DNA of 7,622 bases from Tissierellales bacterium (lineage in GTDB: Bacteria; Bacillota_A; Clostridia; Tissierellales; JASKZW01): positions 1 to 7,622 of the forward strand of contig JASKZW010000049.1 in NCBI GenBank assembly GCA_030147425.1. Direction: 5' to 3'. The notes beneath the pieces were generated by a model that had not been told where the DNA came from, searched no databases, and saw nothing but the letters and a program-made list of their open reading frames with translations. Both the position numbers and the translations under genes were made by a program. Shown here in pieces: positions 1 to 6,105 of this stretch (positions are counted from its first letter, which is position 1; each line of letters begins with the position of its first letter).

Positions 1-265
1 CATCTACTATGTCAGTCCTAACAGCATCCTCATCTATAACTTTAGCATTTCTTAATATTCCCTCAAGCTTAACTATACGTTCTTCCAACTGAGCCTGTTC
101 CTTCTTAGCCTCATCATACTCTGCGTTTTCACTTATATCTCCAAATTCCAAGGCATGCTTTATTCTTTCTGCTACTTCTTTTCTAGTCTTAGTCTTTAAC
201 ATTTCTAATTCATTATCTATTTTCTTTAATCCCTCATATGTTAGAAATACATGTTTTTCAGCCAT
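1..265 (-). CDS. greA: Transcription elongation factor GreA, N-terminal part (cut by the left edge)
   Basis: GreA binds the secondary channel of RNA polymerase and stimulates cleavage of backtracked transcripts. The visible 88 residues begin [20 protein letters not shown] and cover most of the N-terminal antiparallel coiled coil. The acidic tip motif [12 protein letters not shown] (residues 42-53) carries Asp43 and Glu46, which correspond to the catalytic acidic pair of E. coli GreA (Asp41/Glu44). Family members are about 158 residues, so roughly 70 C-terminal residues (FKBP-like domain) lie outside the window. The ATG at 265-263 is supported by an AGGGGAG Shine-Dalgarno at 279-273. It is the last visible gene of the coaX-dusB-greA block and follows dusB after 105 bases that contain a candidate promoter of their own. 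Identity is very secure. Confidence 0.95.
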   Translation of the reverse strand, partial: MAEKHVFLTYEGLKKIDNELEMLKTKTRKEVAERIKHALEFGDISENAEYDEAKKEQAQLEERIVKLEGILRNAKVIDEDAVRTDIVD

Positions 266-328
266 TTAACTTCTCCCCTTTTCTTTTTCATAATAAAATA
301 AAAATACAAAATTATGAAACATCCTATC

Positions 329-361
329 TTTTAACTATAATTGTTAAAACATTATATTCAA
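329..361 (-). promoter_or_regulatory. Candidate greA promoter with an inverted repeat across the -10
   Basis: On the minus strand TTGAAT (361-356) and TATAGT (339-334) are separated by 16 bases, an acceptable sigma-70-type pair that would start transcription near 327, about 60 bases before the greA ATG. The -10 lies inside a perfect inverted repeat, TTTTAAC at 329-335 and GTTAAAA at 343-349 with a 7-base spacer. That repeat could be an operator or simply AT-rich chance symmetry. It has no G+C core and no following T-run, so it is not a convincing terminator for dusB. Transcription of greA by readthrough from coaX-dusB remains possible. Confidence 0.35.
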
Positions 362-370
362 GCCAGGTAT

Positions 371-1354
371 TTATGTCAAGTTAATAAGGGAATTATATTC
401 AAAATATTCTTTTAATTCCTTTATTATGTCATCTTTTTTATTTAATCTATTAATTTTGTCCCTTACTTGACTTGCATTTTTCATTCCCTTTATATACCAG
501 CCTATATGCTTTCTTATTTCTGCTGTAGCTACTTTTTCTCCCTTAAACTTTATAAGCAGATTTAAATGTTCTATTATAGTCTCTAACTTTTCCTCACTAC
601 TTACAGGAAGAATGTCATCACCATTAAGCAGGTGAATAGTATCTCTAATCAACCAAGGATTACCCATGACTCCTCTTCCTAGCATTACTCCATCGCACCC
701 TGTATATTCTATCATATCCTTAGCATCTTGGGCTGTGAAAATATCTCCATTTCCTATAAGGGGAATGTCTATATTTTCCTTAATCATTTTAATATAGTCC
801 CAATCTGCCTTACCAGAGTAAAACATTTCCCTTGTTCTTCCGTGAACACTAACAAAATCTACTCCTGCCTTGTCTGCTATCTGGGCTAGCTTTAAGCCAG
901 TTAGGTTTTCATCATCCCAACCCTTTCTAAACTTAACACTTACAGGCTTATCTGATGTTTCTACCAGGGTCTTTATAACTTTTTCAGCCAAGGCCAGATT
1001 CCTTCCTAGGGCTGCTCCATCTCCATTTTTTACTATTTTAGGAGAAGGACACCCCATATTTATATCTATACCAGCTATATTATCCCTATGGTTTATATCA
1101 TCCCTTATAACCCTTCCAATTATATACGGGTCTGAACCAAAAAGTTGAACAAAGACCGGTCCTTCCTGAGGATCTATAGACAATAGGTCTTCAGTTTGTT
1201 CATTTTTATAATAAAGCCCCTTGGCACTTACCATCTCAGTAAAGGCTAGACCTGGCTCCATCTTACTAGATATAAGCCTAAAGGCCTTGTCAGTTACCCC
1301 AGCCATAGGAGCTAGAAAAACATTATTTTTTAATCTTAAGTTCTTAAAATCCAT
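371..1354 (-). CDS. dusB: tRNA-dihydrouridine synthase, DusB type
   Basis: This FMN enzyme reduces specific uridines to dihydrouridine in the D-loop of tRNA using NADPH. The 327-residue length is normal. The TIM-barrel domain shows the N-terminal APMAGVTDKAFR motif (residues 15-26), the catalytic-cysteine motif DINMGCPSPK (97-106, Cys102), the FMN-contacting lysine in VKFRKGW (Lys141), SVHGRTR (169-174), the FMN-phosphate loop GNGDI (201-205) and GRGVMGNPW (227-235). A helical tRNA-binding C-terminal domain follows (about 255-320). The ATG at 1354 lies 10 bases after the coaX stop, and its Shine-Dalgarno GAGGTG (1364-1359) begins immediately after that stop, so translation is probably coupled to coaX. 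The DusB subclass is assigned from the motif style and the location next to greA. DUS family membership is certain, the exact target uridine is not. Confidence 0.93.
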   Translation of the reverse strand: MDFKNLRLKNNVFLAPMAGVTDKAFRLISSKMEPGLAFTEMVSAKGLYYKNEQTEDLLSIDPQEGPVFVQLFGSDPYIIGRVIRDDINHRDNIAGIDINMGCPSPKIVKNGDGAALGRNLALAEKVIKTLVETSDKPVSVKFRKGWDDENLTGLKLAQIADKAGVDFVSVHGRTREMFYSGKADWDYIKMIKENIDIPLIGNGDIFTAQDAKDMIEYTGCDGVMLGRGVMGNPWLIRDTIHLLNGDDILPVSSEEKLETIIEHLNLLIKFKGEKVATAEIRKHIGWYIKGMKNASQVRDKINRLNKKDDIIKELKEYFEYNSLINLT

Positions 1355-1364
1355 ACTACACCTC

Positions 1365-2147
1365 TTAGTATTTTATATTTCTTTTATAAAGTAATTTAAG
1401 CCCTTCAAAGGTTAAGAACTCATCTACTAAATCAATTTCCTTACTTTCCTTCCCTATAAATTCAGCTAACTCACCAGTAGCCACTACCTTTTTGACCTTT
1501 TGATTTTTTTCTTCCATTTCAAGTTTCATTTGAGAAACTATATAATCTACCAAACCTATATAACCATAAACCAAGCCTGACTGGATACTTTCAACTGTAT
1601 TTTTTCCTATAAGGCTTTTCGGCTTATATAAGTCTACCTTAGGTAGCTTAGATGTCTGCATAAAGAGGGCATTACCAGATATTTCTACTCCAGGAGCTAT
1701 GCTTCCTCCTAAATACTCGCCTTTTTTTGAAATAGAACAAAAGGTTAGAGCTGTCCCAAAGTCTACTATAATCAAAGGTCCACCATATCTTTCATAGGCA
1801 GCTATTGCATTTACTATCCTATCTGCCCCTACCTCCTTAGGATCATCAAACTTTATACTTATACCTGTCCTTATTCCAGGCCCTACTATCATAGCCTCTA
1901 TATTAAAATAATCCTGGGTCATTTTTGAAAGAGTAGGCGTAAGAGAGGGAACTACTGAAGAAATAATAGCATCTTTTATCTCCCTATATTCTATATTATT
2001 ATATGTAAACATCTGCCTAAATAAAAGACCATATTCATCTGAAGTTTTATCAATTTCTGTAGTTATTCTCCAGTGCTTTATTAACCTATCTTTCTTATAC
2101 ACGCCAAATATTGTGTGAGTATTGCCTACATCTATAACTAATAACAT
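1365..2147 (-). CDS. coaX: Type III pantothenate kinase
   Basis: CoaX phosphorylates pantothenate with ATP in the first step of CoA synthesis. The type III enzymes belong to the ASKHA fold, need a monovalent cation such as K+ or NH4+, and are insensitive to CoA feedback. The 260-residue length is standard. The phosphate-binding motif DVGNT is at residues 6-10. GADRIVNA (107-114) contains the catalytic Asp109. DFGTALTF (129-136) is the second ATP-phosphate motif, GGSIAPG is at 147-153, and ATGELAEF at 223-230 is the C-terminal nucleotide region. The ATG at 2147 has AGGTGG at 2160-2155 as ribosome binding site. A terminator separates it from the decarboxylase operon upstream, and it reads on into dusB. 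Its position next to an acyl-CoA-dependent enzyme may be coincidental, because coaX-dusB-greA is a common housekeeping arrangement in clostridia. Confidence 0.95.
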   Translation of the reverse strand: MLLVIDVGNTHTIFGVYKKDRLIKHWRITTEIDKTSDEYGLLFRQMFTYNNIEYREIKDAIISSVVPSLTPTLSKMTQDYFNIEAMIVGPGIRTGISIKFDDPKEVGADRIVNAIAAYERYGGPLIIVDFGTALTFCSISKKGEYLGGSIAPGVEISGNALFMQTSKLPKVDLYKPKSLIGKNTVESIQSGLVYGYIGLVDYIVSQMKLEMEEKNQKVKKVVATGELAEFIGKESKEIDLVDEFLTFEGLKLLYKRNIKY

Positions 2148-2234
2148 TTTTCCACCACCTATTCTCAGATACGTCCTTCTACTTTTTACTTCATACCCTG
2201 TTCAAGCTTTTTTATTTAAATTTATCCTATACTA

Positions 2235-2262
2235 TTTTTACACATTATAAGGACCTAGTCAA
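2235..2262 (-). promoter_or_regulatory. Weak candidate promoter for coaX-dusB
   Basis: TTGACT (2262-2257) followed after 16 bases by TAAAAA (2240-2235) is the best-spaced -35/-10 pair between the operon terminator and coaX. A perfect TATAAT also occurs at 2249-2244, but it has no credible -35 at the right distance because the -35 position falls in the terminator T-run. A promoter is expected here since a strong terminator lies just upstream, but the exact element is uncertain. The leader to the coaX ATG would be about 80 bases, and I see no recognisable structured RNA in it. Confidence 0.35.
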
Positions 2263-2263
2263 A

Positions 2264-2294
2264 TAAAAAAGAGACTAGTAAAAAACTAGTCTCT
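2264..2294 (-). terminator. Intrinsic terminator of the decarboxylase operon
   Basis: A perfect 10-bp stem, AGAGACTAGT (arms 2294-2285 and 2279-2270), closes a 5-base T-rich loop and is followed on the minus strand by a T-run (2270-2265). It begins 4 bases after the beta-subunit stop codon. The T-run exists only in the minus direction, which fits termination of the decarboxylase operon before coaX. Confidence 0.92.
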
Positions 2295-2298
2295 AAGC

Positions 2299-3477
2299 TT
2301 AACCGAAGAACATTAACAATAAACCTGCTGCTACTGCTGAACCTATTACTCCAGCAACATTTGGTCCCATAGCATGCATAAGTAAGAAGTTTTTCGGGTT
2401 AGCTTCTTGACCAACCTTCTGTGATACCCTAGCTGCCATAGGAACTGCAGATACTCCTGCTGAACCTATCAAAGGATTCACCTTTCCACCACTAGCCTTA
2501 CACATGATTTTACCAAATATTAAACCTGCTGCCGTACCTATTGAGAATGCTATTAAACCTAATACTACAATCTTTATTGTAGCTGCTGATAGGAATGTTT
2601 CTGCATTTGCTGTTGCACCTACTGTTATTCCTAAAAATATAGTAACTATATTCATAAGTTCATTTTGAACTGTCTGGGATAATCTTTCTACAACACCTGA
2701 TTCTCTCATTAAGTTTCCTAACATTAGCATTCCTACTAAAGGTCCTGCTGAAGGTAGTAATAAGGTTACAACCACAGTAATCATAATTGGAAATATTATT
2801 TTTTCCTTCTTAGTTACTGGTCTTAACTGCTCCATTATTATAGACCTTTCTTCCTCTGTAGTTAAGGCCTTCATAATAGGAGGCTGTATTATAGGAACAA
2901 GGGCCATATAAGAATAAGCCGCTACTGCTATCGGACCTAATAAATGTGGTGCCAGTTTACTTGTTAAGTATAAGGCTGTTGGTCCATCAGCCCCTCCTAT
3001 AATAGCTATGGATGCTGCCTCTGGTCCAGTAAAACCTAAGGCAATTGCTCCTAATAATGTAAAGAATATACCGAACTGAGCTGCTGCTCCTAATAAAATA
3101 CTACGAGGGTTTGCTATTAATGGTCCAAAGTCTGTCATAGCACCTACACCTAGGAAGATTAAAGGTGGATAAATACCTAACTCAACTCCCTGGTATAAAT
3201 AGTAGAGTAATCCCCCTAACTCTACAGTTTCATAGGTTATAGCTCCAGTAGTTTGATCTAACATTAACTGCTTAGTAGGTTCTGCCATTAGTCCTGCTAA
3301 AGGTAAATTTGCTAGCAACATACCAAAAGCTATAGGAACTAATAGTAATGGTTCAAATTCTTTCTTTATCGCCAAGTACAGAAGTATAAAGGATACCAGA
3401 ATCATTATGATTTGGCCTATGCTAATATTATAAAATCCTGTACTTTGCCAAAAACCTTTAAGTATTTGGGTAAGCAT
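2299..3477 (-). CDS. mmdB: Na+-translocating decarboxylase beta subunit (OadB/GcdB/MmdB family)
   Basis: This integral membrane subunit decarboxylates carboxybiotin on the carrier protein and couples the reaction to Na+ export. At 392 residues it resembles methylmalonyl-CoA and glutaconyl-CoA decarboxylase beta subunits more than the longer 433-residue Klebsiella OadB. Long hydrophobic segments cover most of the chain (for example about 20-38, 44-62, 103-118, 128-150, 182-200, 228-257, 276-290, 302-324 and 370-391). The hallmark [14 protein letters not shown] is at 161-174. Using a constant offset of 39 from Klebsiella OadB, all residues reported there as important are found: Asp164 (203), Tyr190 (229), Asn334 (373), Gly338 (377), Ser343 (382) and Arg350 (389). 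The pump therefore looks intact. The gene starts 25 bases after the carrier gene with AAAGGATG as ribosome binding site and is the last gene of the operon. Family is certain. The mmdB name depends on the substrate of the alpha subunit. Confidence 0.93.
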   Translation of the reverse strand: MLTQILKGFWQSTGFYNISIGQIIMILVSFILLYLAIKKEFEPLLLVPIAFGMLLANLPLAGLMAEPTKQLMLDQTTGAITYETVELGGLLYYLYQGVELGIYPPLIFLGVGAMTDFGPLIANPRSILLGAAAQFGIFFTLLGAIALGFTGPEAASIAIIGGADGPTALYLTSKLAPHLLGPIAVAAYSYMALVPIIQPPIMKALTTEEERSIIMEQLRPVTKKEKIIFPIMITVVVTLLLPSAGPLVGMLMLGNLMRESGVVERLSQTVQNELMNIVTIFLGITVGATANAETFLSAATIKIVVLGLIAFSIGTAAGLIFGKIMCKASGGKVNPLIGSAGVSAVPMAARVSQKVGQEANPKNFLLMHAMGPNVAGVIGSAVAAGLLLMFFG

Positions 3478-3502
3478 CTAAATATCATCCTTTCTTCTCT
3501 GA

Positions 3503-3895
3503 TTATTCAATAACTACAAGTACATCTCCTGTATCAACAGATGCTCCTTCACTCACTCCTATAGCCTTTACTGTTCCTGATACTGGTGCCAGGATTTCAT
3601 TCTCCATTTTCATAGCTTCTAATATTAAAAGTACATCTCCTTCATTAACACTTGCCCCTTCACTTGCTTCTATTCTTAAAATAGTACCAGGCATTGGAGC
3701 TTCAACTGATTCTTCCCCTGCCCCAACTTCTATATCCTTTTTAACTGCTTCTACTGGTTTAGACTCTGCTTTTTTAGGTTCTGCTGGCGCTGCTGCCCTT
3801 GCTGGTGCTGGACTAGATGTTAATCCACTACCACCAACTTCTTCTACTTCTACTTCATACTCATTTCCATTAACATTTATAATAAATTTTCTCAT
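3503..3895 (-). CDS. mmdC: Biotin carrier subunit of the Na+-pumping decarboxylase
   Basis: This protein carries the covalently bound biotin that shuttles CO2 from the alpha to the beta subunit. The 130 residues comprise a short N-terminal segment (1-20, MRKFIINVNGNEYEVEVEEV), a flexible Ala/Pro/Lys-rich linker (about 27-58) and a C-terminal biotinyl domain (about 62-130). The biotinylation motif EAMKMEN has the target Lys96, with the preceding APMPG at 66-70. The start at 3895 is chosen because a perfect GGAGG (3907-3903) sits 7 bases upstream. A longer in-frame start at 3967 would add 24 residues, run 56 bases into the upstream gene and lack family similarity. The two halves of the biotinyl domain are visibly repeated, also in DNA. 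It lies 16 bases after the small subunit and 25 before the beta subunit. Biotin ligase must be encoded elsewhere. Confidence 0.93.
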   Translation of the reverse strand: MRKFIINVNGNEYEVEVEEVGGSGLTSSPAPARAAAPAEPKKAESKPVEAVKKDIEVGAGEESVEAPMPGTILRIEASEGASVNEGDVLLILEAMKMENEILAPVSGTVKAIGVSEGASVDTGDVLVVIE

Positions 3896-3902
3896 TTTTA
3901 TT

Positions 3903-3907
3903 CCTCC
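3903..3907 (-). promoter_or_regulatory. Ribosome binding site deciding the biotin carrier start
   Basis: A consensus GGAGG stands 7 bases before the ATG at 3895, in the 16-base gap after the small-subunit stop codon. It fixes the carrier start at 3895 instead of the longer in-frame ATG at 3967, which lies within the preceding gene. Confidence 0.85.
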
Positions 3908-3911
3908 ATTA

Positions 3912-4286
3912 TTATATATTCTTGAAAACTTGTTCTCTTCTAGCAACATTTTGCCAGGAAGTATCATTACTATTTACTCTCTTAATACTCTTAATATTTA
4001 TATCTGGTAATTCTACACCCATACTACAAGCTAGTGCTGCTGCAATAACAGCTACTAATTCATGCTCATCCTCTAAGTCTACTTCTTCCTTCTTAGCTGG
4101 ACTTTCTTCTACTGCTACTGCCTTTTCTTCTAACTTTTTAGATTCTTCTAACTTAGGCTTATCTTCTGCTACCGCCCTTCTTAAGACATCTATTAAAAAA
4201 GATATACCTAAAAGCACTAGGAAAACTATGGCCATACTAAAAATAGTTATTAAAAAGCCCTGTCCTAAACTTATATTATTATCCAA
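3912..4286 (-). CDS. mmdD: Small membrane subunit of the Na+-pumping decarboxylase (OadG/MmdD-like)
   Basis: This is the small subunit that anchors and assembles the carboxyltransferase and beta subunits at the membrane (delta in methylmalonyl-CoA decarboxylase, gamma in oxaloacetate decarboxylase). Of 124 residues, about 9-34 form one strongly hydrophobic membrane segment (GFLITIFSMAIVFLVLLG), followed by a basic LRRA and a highly charged Lys/Glu linker (about 42-72). The family-typical DEHELVAVIAAALACSMG motif is at 73-90. The C-terminal SWQNVARREQVF resembles the conserved end of MmdD proteins. The start codon is TTG (4286-4284), supported by GGAGGG at 4298-4293 with a 6-base spacer, and no in-frame ATG gives a better start. 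It begins 14 bases after the alpha-subunit stop. The sequence is poorly conserved in this family, so the assignment rests on membrane topology, the C-terminal motif and operon position together. Confidence 0.88.
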   Translation of the reverse strand: MDNNISLGQGFLITIFSMAIVFLVLLGISFLIDVLRRAVAEDKPKLEESKKLEEKAVAVEESPAKKEEVDLEDEHELVAVIAAALACSMGVELPDINIKSIKRVNSNDTSWQNVARREQVFKNI

Positions 4287-4300
4287 AGCGATCCCTCCAT

Positions 4301-5839
4301 CTATAATGGTATATTACCATGCTTTTTATCTGGATTACTGTCTCTTTTTGTTTCTAACATATCAAAAGCAGATACTAGTCTTGGTCTTGATATACTAGGT
4401 ATTATAATATCATCAACATAAGCTCTTTTAGCCGCTGCATAAGGGCTTGCCTCTTCATTCTTATATTGATTTATTTTATAGGCCCTCATTTCTACCGGGT
4501 CTTCTGCTAATCCTATATCTTCCTTATATAAAATATTAGCTGCTGTTTCTGGACTTGTTACAGCTAGTTCAGCACTTGGCCAAGCTAAAACTTGATCTGC
4601 ACCTAATTCCTTGCTACACATAGCTAAATAAGCTCCTCCATGGGCCTTTCTTACAACTAAAGTAACCTTAGGAACACTTGCTTCTCCATAAGCAAAGATC
4701 ATCTTAGCTCCATCTTCTATAATTCCACCGTGCTCCTCTTCTAAACTTGGAACAAAACCAGGAACATCTACTAGGTTTAATAAAGGAATATTAAAGGCAT
4801 CACAAGTTCTTATAAACCTACTTGCCTTTTTACAAGCATCCTTATTTAAACATCCTGCTAAAACCTTAGGTTGGTTAGCTACTACCCCTACGGTTTTTCC
4901 ATTTAATCTTATGTAACCTGTGATAATATTTTCAGCAAAGTTTTCCTTTACTTCAAAGAAATAATTATCGTCTGCTATTAATTCTATAATCTCCTTCATA
5001 TCATATGGAGTGTTTGTATCTTCTGGAACAATAGAGTTAAGCCTATCTTCTACTCTGTTTAAGCTATCTTCACATTCATAAGCTGGTGCAAGCTCTAAAT
5101 TATTAGATGGTAGGAAACTTAGCAATTCCTTTATCTTTTCTATAGCTTCTTCTTCATTTCCATCTATAAAGTCAGCTGCTCCTGTTATGCTAGCATGAGT
5201 CTTAGCCCCTCCTAATTCTTCCTGGGATATGTCTTCTCCACTTACAGCCTTGATTATTTGCGGTCCAGTCATAAACATCTTACTAGTATCTTCAACCATA
5301 AAAACATAGTCGCTTATAGAAGGTGAATAAACTGCTACCCCTGCACTTGGTCCCATAATAGCTGATATTTGAGGAATAACCCCAGACAGCCTAGTGTTAT
5401 TGTAAAGAATTTTTCCATAGCCAGATAAAGCTCCTAGACCTTCTTCTATCCTAGCACCTGCTGAATCATGTAAAGCTACTATAGGTGCACCCATCTTTAA
5501 GGCCATGTCTTGTAATTTAGCTATCTTATCTGCATGCATTTCTCCTAGGGAACCACTCATAACACTATAATCATGGGCATATACATAAACCAATCTTCCA
5601 TCTACTGTACCATAGCCAGTAATTACCCCATCTCCATTACTTGCTTCTTCCTTACCATAGTCTGACCTATGTTCTACAAACATATCAGTTTCAATAAAAC
5701 TTCCTTCATCTAATAAAAGCCTAATTCTTTCCCTTGCAGTTAGCTTGCCTGCCTTTTTTTGCTTCTCTATTTCTTCCTCGCCGCCACCTAGCTCTATTTC
5801 TTTCTTCCTATTAATAAGCTCCTGTATTTTTTCACTCAT
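4301..5839 (-). CDS. mmdA: Carboxyltransferase alpha subunit, probably of methylmalonyl-CoA decarboxylase
   Basis: This enzyme transfers the carboxyl group of an acyl-CoA to protein-bound biotin. The 512 residues match the MmdA/propionyl-CoA carboxylase beta family (about 510-520) and not the longer glutaconyl-CoA decarboxylase alpha (about 590) or the unrelated OadA. Two crotonase-like halves are seen. The N-terminal half has LTARERI (33-39), SLGEMHADK (97-105), DSAGARIEEG (125-134), SGVIPQIS (152-159) and TGPQIIKAV (191-199). The C-terminal half has NQPKVLAG (322-329), DVPGFVPS (358-365), RKAHGGAYLAM (397-407) and the characteristic end KKHGNIPL. Several usually invariant positions differ: DSAGARI for DSGGARI, GPSAGVAVYSP for GPCAGGAVYSP, and AVTSPETA for AVMGPEGA. 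The ATG at 5839 has GGAGG 8 bases upstream. It is the first gene of the operon, after a long leader. Carboxyltransferase function in a Na+ pump is secure. Methylmalonyl-CoA as substrate is inferred from length and gene order. Confidence 0.87.
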   Translation of the reverse strand: MSEKIQELINRKKEIELGGGEEEIEKQKKAGKLTARERIRLLLDEGSFIETDMFVEHRSDYGKEEASNGDGVITGYGTVDGRLVYVYAHDYSVMSGSLGEMHADKIAKLQDMALKMGAPIVALHDSAGARIEEGLGALSGYGKILYNNTRLSGVIPQISAIMGPSAGVAVYSPSISDYVFMVEDTSKMFMTGPQIIKAVSGEDISQEELGGAKTHASITGAADFIDGNEEEAIEKIKELLSFLPSNNLELAPAYECEDSLNRVEDRLNSIVPEDTNTPYDMKEIIELIADDNYFFEVKENFAENIITGYIRLNGKTVGVVANQPKVLAGCLNKDACKKASRFIRTCDAFNIPLLNLVDVPGFVPSLEEEHGGIIEDGAKMIFAYGEASVPKVTLVVRKAHGGAYLAMCSKELGADQVLAWPSAELAVTSPETAANILYKEDIGLAEDPVEMRAYKINQYKNEEASPYAAAKRAYVDDIIIPSISRPRLVSAFDMLETKRDSNPDKKHGNIPL

Positions 5840-5847
5840 TAGACAAT

Positions 5848-5852
5848 CCTCC
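5848..5852 (-). promoter_or_regulatory. Ribosome binding site of mmdA
   Basis: GGAGG lies 8 bases before the ATG at 5839, within the purine-rich stretch AAAGAGGAGGA. This supports that ATG as the true start. Confidence 0.85.
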
Positions 5853-5952
5853 TCTTTAGCCTTTCTTGTAAGTTAGTTATGCCAGATATTTAAGCAGAAA
5901 ATTTACTATAAAAATTGTTGTATGTACTCTTTCCCTTCTAGTTAATTAATTT

Positions 5953-5973
5953 TTAACAAGTTTTAATAAACAT
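5953..5973 (-). other. Six-codon mini-ORF with strong Shine-Dalgarno in the mmdA leader
   Basis: A consensus AGGAGG (5982-5977) is followed after only 3 bases by an ATG that opens a six-residue ORF (MFIKTC) ending in TAA. The Shine-Dalgarno is as strong as those of the real genes, but its spacing to the ATG is shorter than optimal. It could be a leader peptide, a ribosome standby site or the remnant of a lost gene start. No other start codon at usual distance opens a longer frame. Translation is unproven. Confidence 0.3.
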
Positions 5974-6015
5974 ACTCCTCCTTTTCTTGTTATTTTATTG
6001 TAAAACCTTCAGATC

Positions 6016-6089
6016 AAATCCTATCTTTTATATACACCACTTATAGAATAACATTTTACAAGTGAAATGCAACTTAATAGACAGGATTT
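6016..6089 (-). repeat. Long inverted repeat enclosing a nested hairpin
   Basis: The outer arms 6089-6079 and 6026-6016 match over 11 positions as RNA, ten Watson-Crick pairs and one G-U. The inner arms 6064-6057 and 6045-6038 match over 8 positions, including one G-U. The total folded element spans 74 bases. It lacks a T-run, which argues against a terminator, and it lies downstream of the candidate promoter, so it would be transcribed as part of the operon leader. Confidence 0.55.
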
Positions 6090-6105
6090 TGTGTTTTTTA
6101 TAGCA

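Noticed and set aside
870..1148. Open frame on the plus strand inside dusB
   Set aside because: It is antisense to well-conserved dusB motifs, and the translation has no recognisable family.
3896..3967. Extended N-terminus for the biotin carrier (start at 3967)
   Set aside because: It overlaps the small-subunit gene, and a perfect GGAGG precedes the ATG at 3895, where family-like sequence begins.
3922..4398. Plus-strand open frame, Ser/Leu-rich with hydrophobic stretches
   Set aside because: It is antisense to the small subunit and the end of mmdA; its composition follows from the opposite strand and the genes there are convincing.
4301..5839. Glutaconyl-CoA decarboxylase or oxaloacetate decarboxylase alpha subunit
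   Set aside because: GcdA is distinctly longer and OadA is a pyruvate-carboxylase-type barrel; this protein has the 512-residue PccB/MmdA layout and the KKHGNIPL end.
6016..6089. Nested stem as a second terminator or attenuator
   Set aside because: No T-run follows the 3' arm and the stem is AU-rich with a large interior, so intrinsic termination is unlikely.
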